Assembly (NCBI RefSeq): GCF_000165795.1
Contig: NZ_CM001022.1
Location: 682,001-746,000 of the forward strand
Source: Aminomonas paucivorans DSM 12260
Lineage (GTDB): Bacteria; Synergistota; Synergistia; Synergistales; Synergistaceae
DNA: 64,000 nt
Direction: 5' to 3'
Each line of letters opens with the position of its first letter. Position 1 is the stretch's first letter. The notes under the pieces are model-generated. The model made no database searches. It had not been told where the DNA came from and saw only the letters and a program-made list of their open reading frames with translations. Below, piece after piece: positions 28,454 through 37,617 of the stretch. Position numbers and translations under genes: made by a program.

Positions 28454-29641
28454 ATGGACGTGGAGATCACGCGGTCGAAAAAACCCTGGGGGTTGTTGGT
28501 GCTCCTCCTGCTGCTGGTGGCGGGAGGAGGCTTTCTGGCCTGGCGACACATGAAGGAGGCGGAGAAGTCCAAGGCCTCGGCGGGGGCGCAGATGCCTCCG
28601 GTGGTGGTCACCGCCGAGACCCTGAAGGTCCAGGATCTGCCCCTGCCCCTGGAGTACGTGGGCCAGACGGCGGGGCTGAAGCAGGTGGAGGTCCGGGCCC
28701 GGGTGGGAGGTATCCTCCTGCGGCGCTGCTACGTGGAGGGCCGCCCGGTGCGGAAGGGGGATCTGCTCTTCGTCATCGACCCCGCCCCCTACAAGGCGGA
28801 GCTGGACCAGGCCCGGGGGACGCTGCAGCAGCAGAAGGTGCAGCTGGATCGGGCGAAGATCGAGTACGACCGGGTGACCGCTCTGTTCGAGAAGAAGGCC
28901 CTGAGCGAGAAGGACCGGGACGACGCGGTGGCCTCGTACAACGGCGCCCGGGCGGCGGTGGAGGCCGCCTCCGCAGCGGTGCGGCAGGCCCAGATCAACC
29001 TGGGGTACACCCAGGTCCGGGCTCCCGAGTCGGGCATCACCAGCAAGGAGACCCGCTCCGAGGGGAACCTCATCACCCTGGACGCCCAGGGAAGCCTCCT
29101 CACCACCATCGTGCAGGTGAACCCCCTGTACGTGGACTTCGCCATCCCCGCCGACGAGGCCCGACGCAACGACCTGCTGGCCTCGGAAGGCAAACTGAAG
29201 CTCCCGCCCCAGGGGCTGGAGGTGCGCATCGCCCTGGGGGACGGTTCCGTCTTCCCCCGGGTAGGCAAGGTGAACTTCCAGGACCGGCAGGTGGACCCCG
29301 CCACGGGCTCCATCAAGGCCCGAGCCGAGTTCCCCAACCCCGACGGGCAGATGCTGCCGGGGCAGTTCGTCCGGGTGCAGCTCCAGGGGGGGGCCCTCAA
29401 GAACGTGATCCTGGTGCCCCAGAGGTCGGTGCTCCAGACCCAGCAGGGGAACCTGGTCTATGTTCTGGACGGGAAGAACGTGCCCCACACCCGCCCCGTG
29501 GTGCTCTCCGCTCCCATCGGGGACGTGCAGGTGGTGGAGAAGGGGCTTGCGGCGGGGGAACGCATCGTCCTGGACGGGGTGGTGAAGGTCCAGCCCGACG
29601 TCCCGGTCCTGGTGACCAGCGGCGACGCGCCGCAGTCCTGA
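28454..29641 (+). CDS. RND efflux periplasmic adaptor (AcrA/MexA type)
   Basis: A 395-residue adaptor. One N-terminal membrane helix (about 12-29) anchors it; then come the lipoyl half (EVRARVGGILLRRCYVEGRPVRKG), an alpha-hairpin coiled coil (about 115-180) and the second lipoyl and beta-barrel parts. It links the RND pump to the outer-membrane channel encoded downstream. There is no lipobox, unlike E. coli AcrA, so the uncleaved helix is the likely anchor. The ATG at 28454 matches the start of the anchor; AAGGAG lies about 12 bases upstream, GAAGAG nearer. Confidence 0.92.
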   Translation: MDVEITRSKKPWGLLVLLLLLVAGGGFLAWRHMKEAEKSKASAGAQMPPVVVTAETLKVQDLPLPLEYVGQTAGLKQVEVRARVGGILLRRCYVEGRPVRKGDLLFVIDPAPYKAELDQARGTLQQQKVQLDRAKIEYDRVTALFEKKALSEKDRDDAVASYNGARAAVEAASAAVRQAQINLGYTQVRAPESGITSKETRSEGNLITLDAQGSLLTTIVQVNPLYVDFAIPADEARRNDLLASEGKLKLPPQGLEVRIALGDGSVFPRVGKVNFQDRQVDPATGSIKARAEFPNPDGQMLPGQFVRVQLQGGALKNVILVPQRSVLQTQQGNLVYVLDGKNVPHTRPVVLSAPIGDVQVVEKGLAAGERIVLDGVVKVQPDVPVLVTSGDAPQS

Positions 29642-29651
29642 GGAGGCCCCG

Positions 29652-32600
29652 ATGTTCTCAGCCCTCTTCATCCGGCGCCCCATCCTCGCCTCGGTGCTCT
29701 CCATCGTCATCCTTCTGGCGGGGGGCATCGCCATGGTCACCCTTCCGGTGGCCCAGTTTCCGGACATCGTCCCCCCCCAGGTCCAGGTCTCCGCGGTCTA
29801 CCCCGGGGCGGACCCGGAGGTGATCGCCCAGACCGTGGCGTCCCCCCTGGAGAACCGCATCAACGGGGTGGACGACATGATCTACATGAACTCCGTCAGC
29901 TCCGGCAGCGGCGCCATGACCCTGAACGTCACCTTCGCCATCGGCACGGACCCGGACCAGGCCACCATCAACGTGAACAACCGGGTGCAGATGGCCCTGT
30001 CCTCTCTGCCCGACGACGTGCGCCGCTACGGGGTGACGGTGCAGAAGGTCTCCCCCAACATGCTGCTCATGATCTCCCTGAACTCTCCCGACGGGCGGTA
30101 CGACACCATCTACCTGAACAACTACGCCCTGGTGAACCTGGTGGACGACATGAAGCGGATCCCCGGGGTGGGGGACGCGGTGATCTACGGTTCCAAGGAC
30201 TACGCCATGCGCGTCTGGCTGCGCCCCGACCGGCTGGCCCAGCTGAAGCTCACCCCCAGCGACGTGATCCAGGTGATCCAGGAGCAGAACTCCCAGTTCG
30301 CCGTGGGCCGCCTGGGGCAGAAACCCACGGAGGCCAACCTGGACCGGAACTTCCTCATGACCACCCGGGGACGCCTCTCCACCCCGGAGGAGTTCGAGAA
30401 CATCATCCTGCGGGCCAACCCGGACGGCACGGTGCTGTACCTGAGGGACGTGGCCCGGGTGGAGCTGGGGGCCAAGGAGTACAACTTCGACGGCACCATG
30501 AACGGCAAGCCCACCATCCCCATCGGGATCATGCTGGCCCCCGGGGCCAACGCCCTGAAGGTGGCGGACCTGGTGAAGGAGAAGCTGGCGGAGCTGTCCC
30601 AGCGCTTCCCCCAGGGCGTGGTGGCCTCCATCCCCTACGACACCACGGAGTTCGTGCGCATCTCCATCGAGGAAGTGGTGAAGACCCTCATGGAGGCCAT
30701 GGTGCTGGTGTTCCTGGTGGTCTTCCTGTTCCTCCAGAACTGGCGGGCCACCCTCATCCCCTGCCTGGCGGTCCCCGTCTCCATCGTGGGAACCTTCGCG
30801 GGGATGAAGCTCTTCGGGTTCTCCATCAACACCTTGACCCTCTTCGGCATGGTGCTGGCCATCGGGATCGTGGTGGACGACGCCATCGTGGTGCTGGAGA
30901 ACGTGGACCGGCACATGGAGGAGGACCGACTTGCCCCCAAGGAGGCGGCCCTGAAGGCCATGGAGGAGGTGACGGGTCCCGTCATCGCCATCGTGCTGGT
31001 CCTGGCGTCGGTGTTCGTCCCCGTGGCCTTCATGGGAGGCATGACGGGGCAGATGTACAAGCAGTTCGCCATCACCCTGTCCGTGTCCGTGGTCATCTCG
31101 GGCTTCGTGGCCCTGACCCTCACCCCCGCCCTGTGCGGGATCCTCCTGAAGCCTCGGCATGGGGACGAGAAGTTCGTGCTCTTCCGCAAGTTCAACGAGG
31201 CCTTCGAGTCCCTGACCCGAAGCTACTCCGACGGGGTGCGGTTCCTCCTGCGGCACGTGGTCCTGGCCCTGGGGATCGTCCTGGCCCTGGGGGCCGCCAC
31301 GGCGGGGGTCTTCCGCATGGTCCCCTCAGCCCTGGTGCCCGACGAGGACCAAGGGTACGCCATGGCCATGGTGCGCCTGGGGGACGGCATCTCCCTGAAC
31401 CACACGGAGAAGGTGGTCCGGAAGTTCGACGCGGTGCTGGCCAAGGATCCCCTGGTGAAGGACACCATGACCTTCGCGGGGTACAACATGCTCTCCGGCA
31501 CCCTCCAGTCCAACTACGGCACCTCCTTCATCATGCTCAAGGATTGGAAGGAGCGCCCCCGCCCGGACCAGAGTTCCTTCGCCTTCGTGAAGAACCTCCT
31601 GGCCAAGACCTGGGGCATCCCGGAGGGACAGGTGTGGGTCTTCAACCCGCCCCCCATCTCGGGGCTGAGCAACACCGGGGGCTTCGAGGGGTACCTGCAG
31701 GACCGCAGCGGCGGGGACGCTCTGGACCTGGGCAAGGCCACCAAGGCCTTCCTGGAGGCGGCCGCCAAGAGGCCGGAGGTCACGGGGCTGCGCACCACCT
31801 TCGCCCCCACCATCCCCCAGATGTTCGCCAACCTGGACCGCAACCGGGCCCGGGCCCTGGGGGTGCCCATCAACCAGGTCTTCGCCACCATGGCCAGCAC
31901 CTTCGGGTCCTACTACGTCAACGACTTCGACAAGCTGGGACGGACCTTCCAGGTGCTGGTGCAGTCCGACGCCCCCTTCCGGGATCGGCCGGACGACCTG
32001 CGCTACGTCTACGTGCGCTCCAACAAGGGGGACATGATCCCCCTCCTCTCCCTGCTGGACCTCAAGCCTCGGCTGGGGCCGGAGGTGATGGAGCGGTTCA
32101 ACGCCTTCCCCGCCGCCAGCGTCACCGGGGACCCGGCGCCGGGCTACACCTCCGGTCAGGCCATCCAGGCCATGGAGGAGGTCGCCCGGGAGGTGCTGCC
32201 CAAGGACTACACCCTGGCCTGGACCGGTTCGGCCTACCAGGAACAGGAAACGGGAAGCGCCACCGTAGTGGCCTTCGGCCTGGGGATCATCATGGTGTTC
32301 CTCATCCTGGCGGCGCAGTACGAGAAGTGGAGCCTCCCCCTGGCGGTGGTGCTGGCGGTGCCCTTCGCCCTCTTCGGAGCCATCCTGGCAGTCTGGCTCC
32401 GGGGTCTGGCCAACGACATCTACTTCCAGATCGCCCTGGTGACCCTCATCGGCTTGGCCTCCAAGAACGCCATCCTCATCGTGGAGTTCGCCCTGATGCG
32501 GCACCAGCAGGGCTTGAGCCTCTTCGAGGCGGCGGCGGAGGCGGCGCACCTGCGCTTCCGGCCCATCATCATGACCTCCCTGGCCTTCATCCTGGGGTGT

Positions 32601-32807
32601 CTGCCCCTGATGCTCTCCACGGGAGCGGGGTCCGCCAGCCGGCACTCCATCGGCACGGCGGTGGTGGGGGGGATGCTGGCGGCCACGGGGATCGCCATCT
32701 TCTTCATCCCCTCCTTCTTCGAGCTCATCATGAAGGCGACCCACGGGATCCACGGGGAACACGACCCGGCCGCTCCGGCGGACGGCAGCGGGGAGGCGAA
32801 GGCATGA
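29652..32807 (+). CDS. RND multidrug efflux pump, HAE1 family (AcrB type)
   Basis: A 1051-residue inner-membrane pump of the usual length, with twelve membrane helices and two large periplasmic loops. The proton-relay residues are present: the aspartate pair in GIVVDDAIVVLENV (helix 4) and the lysine in LASKNAILIVEFA (helix 10). The opening FIRRPILASVLSIVILLAGG is typical. It exports hydrophobic compounds using the proton gradient. The gene follows the adaptor after 10 bases and overlaps the channel gene (ATGA). Confidence 0.96.
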   Translation: MFSALFIRRPILASVLSIVILLAGGIAMVTLPVAQFPDIVPPQVQVSAVYPGADPEVIAQTVASPLENRINGVDDMIYMNSVSSGSGAMTLNVTFAIGTDPDQATINVNNRVQMALSSLPDDVRRYGVTVQKVSPNMLLMISLNSPDGRYDTIYLNNYALVNLVDDMKRIPGVGDAVIYGSKDYAMRVWLRPDRLAQLKLTPSDVIQVIQEQNSQFAVGRLGQKPTEANLDRNFLMTTRGRLSTPEEFENIILRANPDGTVLYLRDVARVELGAKEYNFDGTMNGKPTIPIGIMLAPGANALKVADLVKEKLAELSQRFPQGVVASIPYDTTEFVRISIEEVVKTLMEAMVLVFLVVFLFLQNWRATLIPCLAVPVSIVGTFAGMKLFGFSINTLTLFGMVLAIGIVVDDAIVVLENVDRHMEEDRLAPKEAALKAMEEVTGPVIAIVLVLASVFVPVAFMGGMTGQMYKQFAITLSVSVVISGFVALTLTPALCGILLKPRHGDEKFVLFRKFNEAFESLTRSYSDGVRFLLRHVVLALGIVLALGAATAGVFRMVPSALVPDEDQGYAMAMVRLGDGISLNHTEKVVRKFDAVLAKDPLVKDTMTFAGYNMLSGTLQSNYGTSFIMLKDWKERPRPDQSSFAFVKNLLAKTWGIPEGQVWVFNPPPISGLSNTGGFEGYLQDRSGGDALDLGKATKAFLEAAAKRPEVTGLRTTFAPTIPQMFANLDRNRARALGVPINQVFATMASTFGSYYVNDFDKLGRTFQVLVQSDAPFRDRPDDLRYVYVRSNKGDMIPLLSLLDLKPRLGPEVMERFNAFPAASVTGDPAPGYTSGQAIQAMEEVAREVLPKDYTLAWTGSAYQEQETGSATVVAFGLGIIMVFLILAAQYEKWSLPLAVVLAVPFALFGAILAVWLRGLANDIYFQIALVTLIGLASKNAILIVEFALMRHQQGLSLFEAAAEAAHLRFRPIIMTSLAFILGCLPLMLSTGAGSASRHSIGTAVVGGMLAATGIAIFFIPSFFELIMKATHGIHGEHDPAAPADGSGEAKA

Positions 32808-34237
32808 CCACCAGCGGACTCTTGGCGGCCCTGATCCTGGGGTCCTTCTTCCACCTGGACATGGGACCGGCCATGACCAAGCCGGTCACCGACGTGCCTG
32901 TCTCCTGGTCGGGCCCGGTCTCCGGGGACCTGATCACCCCCCGGACGGCCTGGTGGACCCTGTTCCGCGAGCCCGTCCTGGACCGGTGCGTGGAGGAGGC
33001 CTTCCGCAACAACCGGAACCTGGAACAGGCCCTGGCCCGGGTGGAACAGGCTCGGGCGGTGCTGGGAGAGACCCGGTCCCAGCAGTCTCCGGAGGTCAAC
33101 CTCCAGGTGGAGGCGGCCCGGGCCCGGGTGATCGAGGGGGCCAACGGTTCCTCCAACCCCACCAACACCAACGACGTGCTGGGGGCGGTGTCCTACGAGG
33201 CGGACCTGTGGAGCAAGCTCCGCAAGGCCACCACGGCGGCCAAGCTGCAGCTCCTCTCCAGCGAGGCGGCTCGGGACACGGTGCGCCTTTCCCTGGCGGG
33301 GCAGGTGGCCAAGGCCTACTTCTCCCTCCGGGGGCAGGACCAGCAGCTTCAGATCGCCCAGGAAACCCTCCAGACCCGCAAGGAGGCCCTGGCCCTGCGG
33401 AAGCTCCTGTACGAAAAGGGCCGGACCAGCGAGTTGGACTACCGGCAGGACCAGTCGGAGACCGCCGTGGCGGCGGTGAAGGTGCGGCAGATGGAGAACG
33501 CCGTGGCCCGATCGGAGCACGCCCTGCTGGTGCTCATGGGGCGCAACCCCCAGGAGCAGGTGGCGAACCAGGTGACCCGGGGGGTCAGCCTGGACGCCCT
33601 GCCCCAGCCCCCGGAGATCCCCCCCGGGTTGCCCTCCCAGCTTCTGGAGCGGCGTCCGGACATCCGGCAGTCGGAACAGGACTACCTGGCAGCCCTGGCG
33701 AAGATCGGGGAGGCCAAGGCGGCGCAGTTTCCCACCCTGTCCCTCACGGGGCTCTTCGGCAGCGCCTCCCCGGAGCTGGAGGACCTCTTCACCGGGCCCA
33801 CGGCCTGGGAGCTGGCGGGGAAGCTCCTCGCTCCCCTGGTGGACGGAGGCAAGCGCAAGTCCCGGGTGAAGAAGGCCGAAGCGGCGGCCCGGGAGTCCCT
33901 GGGGATCTACGACCAGACGGTTCGCACGGCCTTCCAGGAGACCCTGGATGCCCTGGTGGGCAACACCAAGGCCCAAGAGATCCTGACCCTCCAAACGGAG
34001 CAGGAGAAGGCCCAGAGCCGGGCCTACGAGCTGGCCAAGGCCAAGTACGAGGGGGGCTACGCCAGCCACCTGGACCTGCTGGACGCCCAGAGGCAGCTTT
34101 TTCAGGTGCAGCTGGACCTGGAGGGCTCCCGCACCGACCGCCTGAACGCGGTGGTGGACCTGTGCCTGGCCCTGGGGGGCGGCTGGGACACCGCCTCGGC
34201 GGACCAGACCCCGAAGGCCCAGGCCCCCAAGCCGTAG
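32804..34237 (+). CDS. outer-membrane efflux channel (TolC/NodT family)
   Basis: A 477-residue channel with two homologous coiled-coil halves (for example NNRNLEQALARVEQAR and the later LPSQLLERRPDIRQSEQDYL, a strong OMF signature). It completes the tripartite pump. NodT-type channels are normally lipoproteins, but this N terminus has a hydrophobic leader without a lipobox cysteine, so it should not be acylated. The ATG overlaps the pump stop, with GGGAGG upstream. A terminator follows. Confidence 0.9.
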   Translation: MTTSGLLAALILGSFFHLDMGPAMTKPVTDVPVSWSGPVSGDLITPRTAWWTLFREPVLDRCVEEAFRNNRNLEQALARVEQARAVLGETRSQQSPEVNLQVEAARARVIEGANGSSNPTNTNDVLGAVSYEADLWSKLRKATTAAKLQLLSSEAARDTVRLSLAGQVAKAYFSLRGQDQQLQIAQETLQTRKEALALRKLLYEKGRTSELDYRQDQSETAVAAVKVRQMENAVARSEHALLVLMGRNPQEQVANQVTRGVSLDALPQPPEIPPGLPSQLLERRPDIRQSEQDYLAALAKIGEAKAAQFPTLSLTGLFGSASPELEDLFTGPTAWELAGKLLAPLVDGGKRKSRVKKAEAAARESLGIYDQTVRTAFQETLDALVGNTKAQEILTLQTEQEKAQSRAYELAKAKYEGGYASHLDLLDAQRQLFQVQLDLEGSRTDRLNAVVDLCLALGGGWDTASADQTPKAQAPKP

Positions 34238-34267
34238 GGCCCTCGGCAGAAGAGGAAGACGCAAACG

Positions 34268-34303
34268 GCGGGGCGGGATCCGGATTCGGATCCCGCCCCG
34301 CTT
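34268..34303 (+). terminator. bidirectional terminator
   Basis: A perfect 14-bp stem (34268-34281 with 34288-34301) with a GGATTC loop and TT after it. It separates the RND operon from the convergent MerR-methyltransferase gene. Confidence 0.8.
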
Positions 34304-34319
34304 GTCCTGTTCCCCCGTC

Positions 34320-35588
34320 CTAGACCTGTCCCGTCACGAAGACGTAGCCGTAGGTCTCGGGCCACCGGCGGCGCAGGTCGATCTCCTCCTGGATTCCCGC
34401 CAGCACCCCCAGGGCCTCCGGCTCCTCCTGGTACTTCTCCCGCAGGGCAGGAAGGCGTTTCCCCAGGGGGGTGTAGTAGGGTTCCCACCAATCCCCGTCG
34501 GGCTGGACGAAATGCCCCACGTTGCGGTAGCCCGCCGCCCGGAACAGGGCCGCGTTCTCCTCCGCGGAGAGTGCCTGGGGGTAGACCCGCTCCCAGAAGG
34601 TCCGCACTTCCTCCGGCAGGGGGCCTTCCGCCAGGAAGGCCTCGCTCAGGGCGAGCCACCCCCCCGGGCGCAGAAGTCTGCGCCATTCCGCCAGGGCGCG
34701 TTCCATCCCCAAGACGAAGACGATCCCCTCTCCCCAGACCAGATCGAAGCTGTGGTCCGGAAAGGGCAGGGCCGCCACGTCCCCCTGCACGGGGCGGATC
34801 CGGTCCTCCAGTCCCCGGGCGCGGGCCCGCTCCGTCAGGGTATCCAGGTAGTGCTGGTGCAGGTCCAGGGCCGTCACGGTCCCTCCGGTGGCCTCCGCCA
34901 GGAGCATCGCCACCGTGCCCTCCCCGCAGCCCAGTTCCAGGATCTCCGGGGCCTGGGGCAGGGAGCCCGCCAGAGCGAGGCCCCGAAGGGTGGTCTCCCG
35001 GGACCCCGGATTGAGCCGGGGCAGGTTCCGGAAGGCCTCGAAAAACACGTGCGTCGCAAGCGGCGTCGCGTCCATGGGAATGCCTCCTTTTCGTCGCAGA
35101 ATGATGTCCGATTCCGAATAGCCCAGGGCCGCCAGGATCTGGTGGTGCAGCTCCGGGAAGGAGCGTTCCAGCTCCCGGTGCCAGAGGACCGCGTCCTCTC
35201 GGGAAAGCCCCGCCCGGGCGAACAGATCCACCCAGTCCTTCGGGGAGGGGGCCTCGCCCCCCGCCTCCCGGGACAGGAGGGAGCAGACTCGGGCCTGGCG
35301 GCGCCTCACCCGGCGCTGCTCCTCGTTGAGCGCCCGGAGCTGTTCCTCCAGCGCCCGGTCCAGCCCCTCCGGGTCGGGGCGGTCCAGCAGCTCCCGGATG
35401 GTCTGGAGAGGAAGGCCCGCCTCCCGGAAGGTGCGGATCCGCTCCAGACGCCGCAGGTCCGCCTCTCCGTAGAGCCGGTAGCCTCCCTCGGTGCGCCCGG
35501 AGGGAGAGAGGAGTCCCAGCCGTTCGTAGTGCATCAGGGTGCTCCGCCCCAGCCCCAGCCGCTTCGCCAGACTCCCGATGGTCTCCAT
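34320..35588 (-). CDS. MerR-type regulator fused to a class I SAM-dependent methyltransferase
   Basis: A 422-residue fusion. Residues 1-70 form a MerR helix-turn-helix (IGSLAKRLGLGRSTLMHYER, then LLSPSGRTEGGYRLY), followed by a dimerising coiled coil to about 115. Residues 170-422 form a methyltransferase with the SAM motif ILELGCGEGTVAMLL and later GDVAALPFPDHSFDLVWGEG. A perfect ribosome site inside the frame (35083-35090) before ATG 35075 suggests that a free 251-residue methyltransferase is also made. The promoter at 35641-35671 has the 19-bp spacer typical of MerR-controlled promoters and drives this gene, implying autoregulation. The gene diverges from an aldo/keto reductase. The effector is unknown. 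Confidence 0.87.
   Translation of the reverse strand: METIGSLAKRLGLGRSTLMHYERLGLLSPSGRTEGGYRLYGEADLRRLERIRTFREAGLPLQTIRELLDRPDPEGLDRALEEQLRALNEEQRRVRRRQARVCSLLSREAGGEAPSPKDWVDLFARAGLSREDAVLWHRELERSFPELHHQILAALGYSESDIILRRKGGIPMDATPLATHVFFEAFRNLPRLNPGSRETTLRGLALAGSLPQAPEILELGCGEGTVAMLLAEATGGTVTALDLHQHYLDTLTERARARGLEDRIRPVQGDVAALPFPDHSFDLVWGEGIVFVLGMERALAEWRRLLRPGGWLALSEAFLAEGPLPEEVRTFWERVYPQALSAEENAALFRAAGYRNVGHFVQPDGDWWEPYYTPLGKRLPALREKYQEEPEALGVLAGIQEEIDLRRRWPETYGYVFVTGQV
35073..35090 (-). promoter_or_regulatory. internal ribosome-binding site and start for the methyltransferase domain
   Basis: AAAGGAGG (35090-35083), a 7-base spacer and ATG (35075-35073), in frame within the MerR fusion and exactly at the boundary of the methyltransferase domain. 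It would yield a 251-residue free enzyme. Confidence 0.5.
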
Positions 35589-35640
35589 GGGCATCCCCTC
35601 TTCCCGCGGGTGTGTCGGCCGACGGTTCCCCGCAAGGAAG

Positions 35641-35671
35641 AGCCTACAGGTTGTACCCGTGGACAGGTCAA
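35641..35671 (-). promoter_or_regulatory. MerR-type promoter with 19-bp spacer
   Basis: On the minus strand, TTGACC (35671-35666), a 19-base spacer and TAGGCT (35646-35641), 53 bases before the MerR-methyltransferase start. The spacer holds an imperfect dyad (TGTACC and TGGACA) and a direct repeat of ACCTGT. Over-long 19-bp spacers are the mark of promoters that MerR proteins activate by DNA distortion. Confidence 0.65.
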
Positions 35672-35721
35672 GGGGTGTGCTAGCATGGCTTTGCGAAGGA
35701 AACGGAAGGGAGAAACGATCC

Positions 35722-36924
35722 ATGCAGTATCGGACGCTCGGCAAAACGGGGCTTTCCGTGTCCGTCCTGGGGTTCGGCCTCATGAGGCTTCCCGTCCTGG
35801 ACGGGGACCCGACCCGCATCGACAGGGACACGACGGAGCGCATGCTCCTTCGGGGCCTGGAGGGGGGGATCAACTACCTGGACACCGCCTACCCCTACCA
35901 TTCCCGGAGCCTGGGGGAGGGGGGGCGCAGCGAGCCCTTCCTGGGGGACTTCCTCCACGCCCACGGCCTGCGGGACCGGGTGCATCTGGTCACCAAGCTG
36001 CCCCCGTGGATGGTGCGCACCCGGGAGGACATGGAGCGGCTCTTCGACCACCAGCTCCGGCGGCTGCGCACGGACCACCTGGACCTGTACCTGCTCCACG
36101 CCATGACCCTGGACCTGTGGCGGCACCTGGAGTCCCTGGGGGTGATCCCCTTCCTGGAGCAGCGCCTCGGGGACGGGCGCATCCGCCATGCGGGGTTCTC
36201 CTTCCACAGCTCCCCCGCGGAACTGTCCCTGCTCCTGGACGCCTGGGACCGATGGGAGGCGGTGCAGGTGCAGTACAACTACCTGGACCGGAACTTCCAG
36301 GGGGCGGAGAGGGCCCTGAGCCTGAGGGAGCGGTACGGCTTCGGCGTGGCGGTGATGGAGCCCCTCAAGGGGGGCAATCTGGGGGACCGCATGCCCGACC
36401 CCATCCGGGAGATCTTCCGGGATGCGGGGCTTTCCGGCAGCCCCGCCCGGGCCGCCCTGCGCTGGCTCTGGGACCAGGAGGGGGTGGCCGTGGTCTTGAG
36501 CGGCATGTCCACCCCGGAGCAGGTGGAAGAGAACCTGGTGGCGGCGACGGAGGCCCGGAGCAACTGCCTTTCCCCGAAGGAGAGGGGGGCCTACGAGGCG
36601 GTTCGGGAGGCCCTGAGCACCCGGATTCTGGCGGGGTGTACCTCCTGCGGCTACTGCCTGCCCTTCTGTCCTGTGGGAGTGCAGATCCCCATGAACCTGG
36701 CCCTGCTGAACGACCTGTACCTGGTGGCCGGGCACAAGGTTCCGACCATGGATCGAAGCCTCATGAAGGCCTACTACGGTCCCTTCATCCGTTACGATCG
36801 TCTGCTTCCTTCGGAGAGGGCGGAGGCCTGCGTGGGCTGCGGGGCCTGTGCCGCCCACTGTCCCCAGGGCCTGGACCTCCCGGGTCTGCTGGCCCGGGCG
36901 GCGGAGGCCCTGCGGGAGAGGTGA
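35722..36924 (+). CDS. aldo/keto reductase with C-terminal 4Fe-4S ferredoxin domain
   Basis: A 400-residue protein. The N-terminal 300 residues form an AKR barrel with the catalytic aspartate and tyrosine in NYLDTAYPY, the lysine in VTKLP and the histidine in LLHAM. The C-terminal part carries two cysteine motifs, CTSCGYCLPFCPVGV and CVGCGACAAHCPQGL, enough for two 4Fe-4S clusters. Fusions of this type (COG1453 group) are common in anaerobes and may use ferredoxin-like electron transfer; the substrate is unknown. It diverges from the MerR fusion, which may control it. Confidence 0.9.
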   Translation: MQYRTLGKTGLSVSVLGFGLMRLPVLDGDPTRIDRDTTERMLLRGLEGGINYLDTAYPYHSRSLGEGGRSEPFLGDFLHAHGLRDRVHLVTKLPPWMVRTREDMERLFDHQLRRLRTDHLDLYLLHAMTLDLWRHLESLGVIPFLEQRLGDGRIRHAGFSFHSSPAELSLLLDAWDRWEAVQVQYNYLDRNFQGAERALSLRERYGFGVAVMEPLKGGNLGDRMPDPIREIFRDAGLSGSPARAALRWLWDQEGVAVVLSGMSTPEQVEENLVAATEARSNCLSPKERGAYEAVREALSTRILAGCTSCGYCLPFCPVGVQIPMNLALLNDLYLVAGHKVPTMDRSLMKAYYGPFIRYDRLLPSERAEACVGCGACAAHCPQGLDLPGLLARAAEALRER

Positions 36925-37111
36925 CCCGCCTCTCGTTGGGGGATCCCACAAGCCGGACCCCCGGCGGCGGGAGACGATACGGTCGCATGGTGCCGGATGC
37001 GGAAGCTCAGGGGCGCGTTTTTCGAAGGGGGGAGCATCCCTTTATCGTACCTTCGGCGGAGGCTGTCCCCGTCGACTCCCAGGTCCGGTTCCTTGCCTCA
37101 AGGAGGAAGCC

Positions 37112-37567
37112 ATGGCGAAAACGGAGCGGTCCCCCTACCGTCCTCAGGTCCACTATTACTCTCCCCGGCTGCAGGCCCGACTGCTGTACATCCGCAGTTT
37201 CTGCACCACCTTCGTGGAGGCCCCGTCGGGAGCGGGGTTCCTCCCGGGAACCGTGACGGGGGAGCTGGTCCTCGATGGGACAAGCCCCGAAGGGGGGGGC
37301 TATCGTTACCTGTTGCGGGTGACGGGGCGGGTGGCCCAAGGGGGACTGGAGACCTCCGCCCTCACCTCCCTCCGCTACCGGCTCTCGGAGGACGCGGCGG
37401 AACGGGACGTTCCCCTGCCCGAAGGGGGGCTGCTGGTGAAGGACATGCGGGTCTCCGAGGCCAGCCCCACACCCCTTCGGGGCGGTTCCGGAGGCGGCTG
37501 TAACGGAGGTTTCGGGCCCCTGTGCCTGCTCCTCCTTCCGGCCTTGGGGGTCCTGCGCCGCCGGTAA
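37112..37567 (+). CDS. small protein with Synergist-CTERM-like C-terminal sorting signal
   Basis: A 151-residue protein of unknown function. The last 30 residues are a glycine-rich linker, CNGG, a hydrophobic helix (FGPLCLLLLPALGVL) and the basic tail RRR, the layout of the Synergist-CTERM surface-sorting signal. The body (residues 25-120) is beta-rich without a recognised domain. The ATG at 37112 has AAGGAGG 6 bases upstream. The N terminus (MAKTERSPYRPQ) shows no signal peptide, which is odd for a protein with a surface-sorting tail. Export may use another route, or the start may be wrong. Confidence 0.7.
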   Translation: MAKTERSPYRPQVHYYSPRLQARLLYIRSFCTTFVEAPSGAGFLPGTVTGELVLDGTSPEGGGYRYLLRVTGRVAQGGLETSALTSLRYRLSEDAAERDVPLPEGGLLVKDMRVSEASPTPLRGGSGGGCNGGFGPLCLLLLPALGVLRRR

Positions 37568-37573
37568 GAAAGA

Positions 37574-37607
37574 GAAGGAGGGCCTCCCTTGCGGGGGGCC
37601 CTCCTTC
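37574..37607 (+). terminator. bidirectional terminator
   Basis: A 15-bp stem (37574-37588 with 37593-37607, one G-T pair) with a TTGC loop, between convergent genes. Confidence 0.8.
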
Positions 37608-37617
37608 GTCGGGGCGT

